In this document: positions 7,125 to 12,382 of the stretch, one piece after another
Layout of the letters: each line of letters opens with the position of its first letter
How positions within the stretch are numbered: the stretch's first letter is position 1
Source of the DNA: Acidimangrovimonas sp.
Lineage (GTDB): Bacteria; Pseudomonadota; Alphaproteobacteria; Rhodobacterales; Rhodobacteraceae
Reading direction: 5' to 3'
DNA: 13,783 nt
Assembly (NCBI GenBank): GCA_030147905.1
Contig: JASBUM010000367.1
Coordinates: 1-13,783 of the forward strand
The notes under the pieces: model-generated
What the model was told of the DNA's origin: nothing
The model's input: only the letters and a program-made list of their open reading frames with translations
The model's database searches: none
Made by a program: the position numbers and the translations under genes

Positions 7125-7142
7125 GCCTGCAAACCGGCAGGC
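7125..7142 (+). promoter_or_regulatory. Leader hairpin of infA mRNA
   Basis: GCCTGC (7125-7130) and GCAGGC (7137-7142) form a perfect 6-bp stem with the loop AAACCG. It ends 20 nt before the infA ATG and just before the GGAG site. If transcription starts near 7124, it would sit at the very 5' end of the mRNA, where it could protect the transcript or tune translation. Confidence 0.4.
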
Positions 7143-7162
7143 AACTCAACAACGGAGTGATC

Positions 7163-7381
7163 ATGGCCAAGGAAGAAATGCTCGAATTTCCCGGTGTCGT
7201 GAAAGAACTCCTGCCGAATGCGACGTTCCGGGTCGAGCTGGAAAACGGCCATGAGATCATCGCCCATACGGCAGGAAAGATGCGCAAGAACCGCATCCGC
7301 GTTCTCGCCGGCGACCGCGTTCAGGTCGAAATGACCCCTTACGATCTGACCAAGGGTCGCATCAATTACCGATTCCGCTGA
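7163..7381 (+). CDS. infA: Translation initiation factor IF-1
   Basis: IF-1 binds the A site of the 30S subunit and supports IF-2 and IF-3 during initiation. The product is 72 aa, exactly the family length, and is a single S1-like OB-fold. It runs from [20 protein letters not shown] through [20 protein letters not shown] to [20 protein letters not shown], with the RNA-binding basic stretch [15 protein letters not shown] in the middle. The start is ATG 7163 behind GGAG at 7154-7157; in-frame upstream codons have no comparable site. It leads a tight cluster: maf starts 3 nt after its stop. A leader with a promoter-like element, a palindrome and a hairpin precedes it, so it probably begins its own transcription unit. 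Confidence 0.98.
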   Translation: MAKEEMLEFPGVVKELLPNATFRVELENGHEIIAHTAGKMRKNRIRVLAGDRVQVEMTPYDLTKGRINYRFR

Positions 7382-7384
7382 ACG

Positions 7385-7981
7385 ATGCGGCTGATACTGG
7401 GGTCGGCAAGCCCGCGCCGGAAGGAGCTTCTGGCGCAGATCGGCGTGCAGCCCGACGCGATCGTGGCCCCCGACATCGATGAATCACCGCTGCGGGGCGA
7501 ATTGCCGGCCCGCTATTGCGAACGCATCGCGCGCGCCAAGGCCGCGGCGATCGACGCCCCACCGGATGCTATCGTGCTATGCGCGGATACCACCGTGTCG
7601 ATGGGTCGGCGCATCCTTGGCAAGCCTGCCGAGGCGGCGGAGGCCGCGCGCTTCCTTCAGGCGCTGGGAGGGCGGCGCCACCGGGTCACCACGGCGGTCG
7701 TGGTTCGGCGCGGGGCACGCCAATGGCAGCGCGTGGTGGTCACCGCGGTGAAGATGAAGCGGCTTGGCGACGCGGAGCTGGCCGCCTATCTCGCCTCGGG
7801 CGAATGGCAGGGCAAGGCGGGGGGATACGCGATTCAGGGGCTTGGCGCGGCCTTCGTTCCATGGATATCGGGCTCCTACAGTGGGGTCGTCGGCCTGCCG
7901 CTTGCGGAAACGGCGCAGCTTCTGCAGGCCGCCGGATATCGCATGCCGTCCGAACCGGCCGGTACGGAGGATCTGCGATGA
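7385..7981 (+). CDS. maf: Maf-family nucleoside triphosphate pyrophosphatase
   Basis: A 198-aa house-cleaning pyrophosphatase that hydrolyses non-canonical or excess NTPs to NMP plus PPi. The N-terminal signature [19 protein letters not shown] (3-21) carries the phosphate-binding S7/S9 and R11-R12-K13. The catalytic aspartate is D68 in [17 protein letters not shown] (65-81). The C-terminal region [20 protein letters not shown], followed by [10 protein letters not shown], is typical of the YhdE (dTTP/UTP-type) branch rather than the YceF (m7GTP) branch. GRR replaces the more common DG(R/K) after the catalytic Asp segment, a minor variation. It starts 3 nt after infA without an evident Shine-Dalgarno and overlaps the RNase E/G gene by ATGA, so it is part of the infA operon. 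In other bacteria Maf affects septation; no evidence for that is visible here. Confidence 0.95.
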   Translation: MRLILGSASPRRKELLAQIGVQPDAIVAPDIDESPLRGELPARYCERIARAKAAAIDAPPDAIVLCADTTVSMGRRILGKPAEAAEAARFLQALGGRRHRVTTAVVVRRGARQWQRVVVTAVKMKRLGDAELAAYLASGEWQGKAGGYAIQGLGAAFVPWISGSYSGVVGLPLAETAQLLQAAGYRMPSEPAGTEDLR

Positions 7982-9036
7982 AAGGGCGGCAGGTTGTTCT
8001 GGGACAGGTCTTTGGCCGTCCGGCCGCGGCGCTGATCGTCGACGGGCGTCTCGAGGATCTGGTCATAGACCCGCCGGATTCGGCGCCGCCCGCGCCGGGG
8101 GCAATCTTTCGCGCCATCGTCGATCGGCCGATGAAGGGGCTGGGGGGCGTCTTCCTGCGCCTGCCCGCGGGCGCGCGCGGCTTCTTGCGCCAAGCATCGG
8201 GGCTGACCGCCGGGCGCGCGGTCCTGGTGCAGGTGTCCGGCCACGCCGAGGACGGCAAGGCCGTTCCCGTGACCACGCGACTGTTGTTCAAGGGACGCCA
8301 TGCGATCGTCACGCCGGGCGCACCGGGGCGCAACCTGTCGCGCGCGATCCGCGACGAGGCGCTCCGCGCGACGCTCGAGACGCTGGCGGATCAGGCCATG
8401 GCCGGGCTTCCCGACGACCTGGGCCTGATCCTGCGCTCGGCCGCGGGGGGGGCCGAGGCGGCAGAGACGCGCGAAGAGATCGCCCAGCTTGCCACGCTGG
8501 CCCAGGCGATCCTTGCCGATACCGAAGGCCCGGCCGAACTGCTTCTCGACGCGCCGGATTCCCGGCGGCAGGCCTGGTGCGAATGGGCCGAGCCCGCCCC
8601 CGACGTCTTTGAAGAAGGCGACGCCGCCTTTGCCGAACATGGGGTCGACGCAATGATCGAGGCATTGCGCGATCCGGTCGTGGGGCTTGGCCACGAAGCC
8701 ACGATGGTGGTCGAGCCGACCCGGGCGCTGATCGCCGTCGACGTCAATACCGGCGGCGACACGTCGCCGGCCGCCGCGCTGAAGGCCAATGTCGCGGCCG
8801 CGCGGGAGCTGCCGCGACAATTGCGGTTGCGCGGGCTGGGCGGACAGGTCGTGGTGGATTTCGCGCCGATGCCCAAGCGCGATCGCGCCGCGCTCGATCA
8901 GGTTTTGCGGGCGGCCTTCAGACGCGATGGCTCCGAGGCGAGCCTTGCCGGATGGACTGTCCTGGGCAACTATGAGATCCAGCGCAAGCGGGACCGGATC
9001 CCGCTTGCCCGATCCCTGGGATGGAGGCCCGGCTGA
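7978..9036 (+). CDS. Short ribonuclease E/G-family protein
   Basis: A 352-aa member of the RNase E/G endoribonucleases, which cut single-stranded RNA in decay and rRNA/tRNA processing. An S1-like segment runs from about 40 to 105 ([17 protein letters not shown], later AVLVQVSG). After it come [17 protein letters not shown] (106-121), [13 protein letters not shown], and the DNase-I-like core with the metal-binding Asp residues: D255 in [20 protein letters not shown] and D294 in [15 protein letters not shown]. The end, [13 protein letters not shown], corresponds to the region just before the zinc-link. The CPxC zinc-link, the small domain and any degradosome-scaffold tail are absent; the only Cys is C201. 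It is thus shorter than E. coli RNase G (489 aa) and RNase E (1061 aa), and a full-length paralogue probably exists elsewhere. It overlaps maf (ATGA) and yacG (TGATG). Confidence 0.9.
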   Translation: MKGRQVVLGQVFGRPAAALIVDGRLEDLVIDPPDSAPPAPGAIFRAIVDRPMKGLGGVFLRLPAGARGFLRQASGLTAGRAVLVQVSGHAEDGKAVPVTTRLLFKGRHAIVTPGAPGRNLSRAIRDEALRATLETLADQAMAGLPDDLGLILRSAAGGAEAAETREEIAQLATLAQAILADTEGPAELLLDAPDSRRQAWCEWAEPAPDVFEEGDAAFAEHGVDAMIEALRDPVVGLGHEATMVVEPTRALIAVDVNTGGDTSPAAALKANVAAARELPRQLRLRGLGGQVVVDFAPMPKRDRAALDQVLRAAFRRDGSEASLAGWTVLGNYEIQRKRDRIPLARSLGWRPG

Positions 9037-9224
9037 TGGTCTGCCCGATCTGCGGCAAGGACGAGTCCGATCGATATCGCCCCTTCTGCTCGCGCCGCTG
9101 CGCCGATGTCGATCTTGGGCGTTGGCTCTCGGGTGCCTATGTGCTGCCTGCCCCGCCAGAGGACGAGGAAGACCGCTGGAGCGCGGAGCCAGGTCCCGAC
9201 GCGGCGCCGTCGCCAAGGCACTGA
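9036..9224 (+). CDS. yacG: DNA gyrase inhibitor YacG (zinc protein)
   Basis: A 62-aa zinc-ribbon protein; the E. coli homologue binds GyrB and blocks its ATPase. The four zinc ligands are visible: C3 and C6 in MVCPICGK, and C18 and C22 in YRPFCSRRCADVDLGRWL. DLGRWL followed by GAYVLP is the conserved core after the zinc site. The C-terminal third is acidic and proline-rich and probably disordered. The ATG at 9036 overlaps the RNase E/G stop (TGATG) and is served by GGAGG at 9023-9027, inside the previous gene. An in-frame ATG at 9021 lies on top of that site and is less likely. It is the last protein gene of the infA unit. Confidence 0.95.
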   Translation: MVCPICGKDESDRYRPFCSRRCADVDLGRWLSGAYVLPAPPEDEEDRWSAEPGPDAAPSPRH

Positions 9225-9225
9225 T

Positions 9226-9240
9226 CCGCCGAAGCGGCGG
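9226..9240 (+). terminator. Hairpin after yacG
   Basis: CCGCCG (9226-9231) and CGGCGG (9235-9240) form a perfect 6-bp stem, or CCGC/GCGG with a CGAA tetraloop, 1 nt after the yacG stop. No U-run follows. It is the likely 3' end of the infA-yacG transcript, or a stabiliser with read-through into tRNA-Phe. Confidence 0.45.
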
Positions 9241-9265
9241 GGCGTCAAAATCTGCCAAATCCCTC

Positions 9266-9294
9266 TGGACAGTGGCCTACCCCTCCACTAAGAG
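9266..9294 (+). promoter_or_regulatory. Candidate promoter for tRNA-Phe
   Basis: TGGACA (9266-9271) and TAAGAG (9289-9294) have an exact 17-nt spacer. A start near 9301 would give a leader of about 27 nt before the tRNA at 9328. The hexamers are good but imperfect sigma-70 matches. Confidence 0.5.
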
Positions 9295-9327
9295 ATGCCC
9301 ACCCCGGAACGCGAGACGTTCCACCCC

Positions 9328-9402
9328 GCCCGGGTAGCTCAGGGGTAGAGCAGTGGATTGAAAATCCTCGTGTCGGTGGTTCGATTCCGCCCCCGGGCAC
9401 CA
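9328..9402 (+). tRNA. tRNA-Phe (anticodon GAA)
   Basis: The acceptor stem is GCCCGGG/CCCGGGC and the D arm is GCTC-AGGGGTA-GAGC. The anticodon arm is GTGGA-TTGAAAA-TCCTC, giving anticodon GAA. The T arm is GGTGG-TTCGATT-CCGCC, the discriminator is A and CCA is encoded (9400-9402). The anticodon stem has a U-U mismatch at its second pair (28:42); the rest pair normally. It decodes both phenylalanine codons. Confidence 0.97.
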
Positions 9403-9917
9403 TTTCTCCAGGTAAAGTCATATAGTTGCGCAATCCCGCGCGCAGTTGTCCATAGTCCGCGCCTTTGCCTATCTGCCCGCAAGCTTGTCGCTGGATGAGC
9501 AATCAGGCGTGGATATACGCATCCCGGCATCAGTGTTTCGAGAGAGAAGCTAGAAACATGGATGAGGGATAGTCCCGCAGCCCGGCCATGGCACCGAATT
9601 CCCGCGCCCGGCTGTTGCGCCAGAGCCCAGAGTGCCGGAACCTTCACCGGCCGAGGCATGATGACAGCGGCCCGCAGCCCGCCCGCATGGGGGCGGCACC
9701 TGACATGTCCATCGAAACGAAATGCGTCCAAGCGCTCCGCGGCGCCCAGTCATGGCCCGGACCGACCCCGGCCCCGCGAGCGCATGACGGTCGGCCCGCG
9801 CCGCCCGGGGCCCGCCTCGGCCGGATCCCTCGCTTTACCGGATCGCGGGCCGCCGCCGGTCACCCCGGAGGTGCGGCGGCGGTCGGGATCAGCCCCGCCC
9901 GCCGCAGCGCCCCGCCG
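9403..9917. other. Intergenic stretch with no convincing gene
   Basis: These 515 nt lie between the tRNA-Phe 3' end and the 3' end of the minus-strand CtaA-like gene. Every open frame here is low-complexity (Pro/Arg/Ala-rich) or runs through a tRNA or antisense to a real gene. The first 160 nt or so look less GC-rich than the rest and contain the inverted repeat TGTTTC (9534-9539) / GAAACA (9553-9558). The rest is very GC-rich. No second copy of the tRNA 3' end (an att duplication) and no integrase fragment is recognisable. Confidence 0.6.
9849..9880 (-). terminator. Hairpin downstream of the CtaA-like gene
   Basis: GCCGCCGC (9849-9856) and GCGGCGGC (9873-9880) are perfect 8-nt arms, beginning 37 nt past the stop of the minus-strand gene. 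The loop can itself fold as CACC-CCGG-A-GGTG, in competition. No T-run follows in the minus direction. The terminator role is inferred from position. Confidence 0.4.
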
Positions 9918-11000
9918 TCAGGAACGCCGGGCGGAAGCGCCCGCCGGCGCGCCGATCGTGCCCAGCTCCGGCGCAGGCGTCTCGACCGCGCCGACACCGC
10001 CCGACAGCCAGCCGGTCAGCGCCAGAACACCCAGGCCGGCGGCGACGTAAAGCGCGGGCCACAGCGTCACGTTGGGCGCGAGGATATTGGCGGCGCCGGT
10101 CAGAAATTCGACGCTCACCAGCAGCGCGGTCGTCCAGGCCAAAGCGGCCTGCCGCGTTCCCGCCGAGGCCAGCGCCACGCCGAAGGCCAGCACCAGAAGC
10201 AGGACCGACAAACCGCGGTGCATGAACTGAATCGTCACCGCGTTCTCGGCGAAGTTCTTCCACCAGGGATCGAACAGCATCATCCCCGAGGGGATCAGCT
10301 GACCGTTGACGAGCGGAAAGCCAGTGAAGGCCGAGGCGGTCTGCGCCCCCATAGCCAGTGCGCCGATGGTGAAATCCACAAGCGCCACCACCGCCAGAAG
10401 GCCCGCCGCCCAGGCAAGCCCGCCGCGGCCGGCGCCGGCCCCTGCGTTGTCACTGTCGGCCCGCGCAATCAGCCACAGCGACAACATCAGCATGGCCGCG
10501 GCCGAACCGGAACGGATGGCCAGAACCGCGCCCGCGATGTCGGCACGTGCGCCTACGCCCGCAGGCAGGACCACCCATATGAAAAGCGTGCGCAGCACCG
10601 CGAAGGTCAGAAGCGCGGCCATCGCCGGCATCAACCGGCGCCGCGTCTCGGGGGCGGCGCGCATCGCACCATAGGCCGCGAACAGGACCGTCAGATCGAG
10701 CAACGCCGAGAGGAACACCCGCGACCATTCGACCAGGTAGAGCGAACGGAACGTGGCCATCGACAGCGTCGCGTGATCCACCATGTACTGGCTGTGGGAC
10801 TGATAGCCGCCCAGAACCGCCTTCCAGTCGCCTTGCGACAGGGGCGGCACGACGCGGGTGATCGATCCCCAGGTGGTGATCGCGGGGCCGGTATGGTTGA
10901 ACTGGGCATAGGCGCCCGTGACGATGATCAGGCCGGCCAGACCGGCGCTGAGCCATAGGGCGACATTGCGGTGGCCGCCGGCGGTTTGGGTGGTCTGCAT
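9918..11000 (-). CDS. COX15/CtaA-family (haem A synthase-like) membrane protein
   Basis: A 360-aa polytopic inner-membrane protein with about eight helices, the size of alphaproteobacterial CtaA, which oxidises haem O to haem A for cytochrome aa3. Family landmarks are TGPAITTWGSITRVVPPLSQ (37-56), GDWKAVLGGYQSHSQYM (57-73), FTGFPLVNGQLIP (225-237), DPWWKNFAENAVTIQFMHR (244-262) and the paired four-helix organisation. Of the four haem-ligating histidines expected, only H261 (QFMHR) is present. The EWGHR motif reads EWSRV with R94 at the His position. The LALHL motif reads LAIRS with R163. The last helix has no His; Y318 is closest. The N-terminal T-R of the GG.TRL motif is also replaced (GAYAQFNH). 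It is probably a divergent paralogue rather than the housekeeping enzyme. The start is ATG 10998-11000 behind GAGGAA. Alignments are from memory. Confidence 0.75.
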   Translation of the reverse strand: MQTTQTAGGHRNVALWLSAGLAGLIIVTGAYAQFNHTGPAITTWGSITRVVPPLSQGDWKAVLGGYQSHSQYMVDHATLSMATFRSLYLVEWSRVFLSALLDLTVLFAAYGAMRAAPETRRRLMPAMAALLTFAVLRTLFIWVVLPAGVGARADIAGAVLAIRSGSAAAMLMLSLWLIARADSDNAGAGAGRGGLAWAAGLLAVVALVDFTIGALAMGAQTASAFTGFPLVNGQLIPSGMMLFDPWWKNFAENAVTIQFMHRGLSVLLLVLAFGVALASAGTRQAALAWTTALLVSVEFLTGAANILAPNVTLWPALYVAAGLGVLALTGWLSGGVGAVETPAPELGTIGAPAGASARRS

Positions 11001-11090
11001 GCGATTCCTCTGATGCCCGTTCCGTTCTGCTCGTTATCGGGCACGAGCCTTAGCCGCAAACCCGCCGCCACGCCAGCGCCTGCATGCGCG

Positions 11091-11104
11091 TTACAAATTT
11101 GTAA
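11091..11104. promoter_or_regulatory. 14-bp perfect palindrome TTACAAATTTGTAA
   Basis: TTACAAATTTGTAA is a perfect, fully AT-biased palindrome in GC-rich surroundings, 91 nt upstream of the CtaA-like start. Its size and composition suit a dimeric winged-helix or TetR-type repressor site. It is not an FNR box (TTGAT-N4-ATCAA) and I cannot name the regulator. The sequence is certain; its function is inference. Confidence 0.6.
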
Positions 11105-11218
11105 GGTGACCCCGGCGCCGCTTCGCGTAGGATCGCGCGCCAATCGGCGAGGACCCGCCGTTGAGGTCGGCGAGATTCAGCCGCTTTTCAGCCGGGTTAC
11201 GGGATTGTACATTGCCGG

Positions 11219-11237
11219 TGCCGCGAATGGCGCGGCA
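11219..11237. repeat. Perfect 7-bp GC hairpin in the divergent region
   Basis: TGCCGCG (11219-11225) and CGCGGCA (11231-11237) pair perfectly around the 5-nt loop AATGG. It lies 9 nt from the next inverted repeat. It could be a leader attenuator or a stop for stray transcription between divergent promoters. No U-tract is present. Confidence 0.4.
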
Positions 11238-11246
11238 TCCTGCACG

Positions 11247-11267
11247 CACCATTACATCAAAATGGTG
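11247..11267. promoter_or_regulatory. Inverted repeat CACCATT-N7-AATGGTG
   Basis: CACCATT (11247-11253) and AATGGTG (11261-11267) are exact 7-nt arms with the AT-rich 7-nt spacer ACATCAA. The centre-to-centre distance of 14 nt is more typical of an operator than of a terminator. It sits about 210 nt upstream of the PIMT-like start and 250 nt from the CtaA-like start. Confidence 0.45.
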
Positions 11268-11370
11268 TCATATCAATGGGTTGGGCGTGAACGCGAGCCG
11301 AAATGGACAGGTGATTCCCCTTCCGCACCGCGGTTTTCCGCCGCCGGAAAGCGGTATCGGGGCGATAAAC

Positions 11371-11386
11371 CCCCGTCCGGACGGGG
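11371..11386. repeat. 16-bp perfect palindrome CCCCGTCCGGACGGGG
   Basis: CCCCGTCC followed directly by GGACGGGG is a 16-bp perfect palindrome that can fold as a 6-bp stem with a CCGG loop. It lies about 93 nt upstream of the PIMT-like start, possibly in its leader. It may be an operator or mRNA structure; GC-rich DNA produces such palindromes by chance more often than AT-rich ones. Confidence 0.4.
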
Positions 11387-11478
11387 CGCGCAGCGCCGAT
11401 CGCCGGACCCATCCTGCGCCGTTCGAGGGGCGGGCCGTCCGCCTTCGTGAACGATAACGGAATTTTGAGGAGAGCACA

Positions 11479-12351
11479 GTGAAACGCCGCACCTTCCTGT
11501 CGATGGGGCTTGTCCCGATGGCCCTGTCCGTACCTTCGCTTGTCAAAGCAGGCGTCCACGCCGCGCCGATTCCGCCCGACAAGCTTGATCCCCCGCTGCG
11601 CGACCGCAAGGCCTTCATCGACTACATGGTGAAGATGCGTGGCGAGGACCCGCGTTTCCTGGGCGAGCGTTTCGACCGCTGCGTAGCCATGATCCGCAAC
11701 AAGGACCTCAGCCGCGACAAGGAGATCCGCGGCTTCCTGCTGACCCCGCGGGAAGATTTCGTGCTGGCGCCCAACCTGCCGCGCGCCTATGCCAACGCCT
11801 TTCTCGACATCGGCTACGGCGTCACCATCTCGGGGCCGCATCTGGTCGGCCGGATGACAAGCTCGATCGACGTGCAGCCGGGCGAGCGGGTGCTCGAGAT
11901 CGGCACCGGTTCGGGCTATCAGTCGGCCTTCCTGTCGCATCTGACCGACCAGGTCTACACGATCGAGATCATCAAGCCGCTGGCCAAGCGCACGCGCGGC
12001 ATCTATGACAAGCTGATCTCGGAGGGCTATACCGAGTTCCGTGCCATCAACACCAAGAACGCCGACGGCTATTACGGCTGGAAGGAAAACGCCCCCTTCG
12101 ACAAGATCATCGTCACCGCGGGCATTGACCACGTCCCGCCGCCGCTGCTGCAGCAGCTCAAGCCCAACGGGATCATGGTTATCCCGATCGGCCCGCCCGG
12201 CGCGCAGCACGTGCTGAAGATCGAAAAGCGCCAGTCGGCCGACGGCAAGTTCATCGTCTCGCGTTCCGACATCTACAACGGTGCCATCGTCAACTTCGTG
12301 CCTTTCACGAAGATGGAGAACGGCCGTATCGTCGGCACGCATTCGAGCTGA
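11479..12351 (+). CDS. Exported protein-L-isoaspartate O-methyltransferase-like protein
   Basis: A 290-aa homologue of PIMT (Pcm), which uses SAM to methylate isoaspartyl residues for protein repair. The core fits the family: LTPREDFVLAPNLPRAYA (88-105), GYGVTISGPHLVGRM (112-126), SAM motif I VLEIGTGSGYQSAFL (138-152), VYTIEI, and FDKIIVTAGIDHVPPPLLQQ ahead of PNGIMVIPIGPPG. Unlike cytoplasmic Pcm (about 208-220 aa), it starts with a signal peptide. MKRRTFLSMG has a twin-arginine-like RRTFLS, then a hydrophobic run to VKA/VHA near residues 22-28. About 60 extra residues precede the catalytic core. Tat export would fit a folded, perhaps cofactor-loaded, enzyme, but SAM is not known as a periplasmic metabolite. 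The start is GTG 11479 behind AGGAG (11468-11472). The membrane spermidine-synthase-like gene follows after 31 nt. Confidence 0.85.
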   Translation: MKRRTFLSMGLVPMALSVPSLVKAGVHAAPIPPDKLDPPLRDRKAFIDYMVKMRGEDPRFLGERFDRCVAMIRNKDLSRDKEIRGFLLTPREDFVLAPNLPRAYANAFLDIGYGVTISGPHLVGRMTSSIDVQPGERVLEIGTGSGYQSAFLSHLTDQVYTIEIIKPLAKRTRGIYDKLISEGYTEFRAINTKNADGYYGWKENAPFDKIIVTAGIDHVPPPLLQQLKPNGIMVIPIGPPGAQHVLKIEKRQSADGKFIVSRSDIYNGAIVNFVPFTKMENGRIVGTHSS

Positions 12352-12382
12352 CCGGAAAACAGGCGCGGCAGGGACGAACAGA

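Larger units (their letters stand above)
11001..11478. other. Dyad-rich divergent intergenic region
   Basis: A 478-nt gap between the divergent CtaA-like and PIMT-like genes, with no convincing ORF. It holds at least four perfect dyads: 11091-11104, 11219-11237, 11247-11267 and 11371-11386. A weaker GCTCGT (11029-11034) / ACGAGC (11043-11048) stem lies in the CtaA-like leader. The length and number of symmetric elements suggest regulated divergent transcription. I could not pick a confident -35/-10 pair for either gene. Confidence 0.55.

Noticed and set aside
9495..9572. A 25-codon ORF in the gap after tRNA-Phe (MSNQAWIYASRHQ...)
   Set aside because: Too short, no clear ribosome-binding site and no recognised similarity; conservation data would be needed to call it.
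9245..9731. Minus-strand ORFs through tRNA-Phe, containing GRNRTTDTRIFNPLLYP or GGGIEPPTRGFSIHC
   Set aside because: These are the well-known false translations of the antisense of tRNA-Phe; the tRNA explains the region.
9588..10958. A 456-codon plus-strand open frame
   Set aside because: Antisense to the CtaA-like membrane protein; low-complexity His/Arg/Gln-rich sequence.
11091..11104. FNR/Anr box for the CtaA-like gene
   Set aside because: The TTGAT-N4-ATCAA consensus is not met; the palindrome is TTACAAATTTGTAA and is reported as unassigned.
11257..12342. A 361-codon minus-strand open frame
   Set aside because: Antisense to the PIMT-like gene; no recognisable domain.
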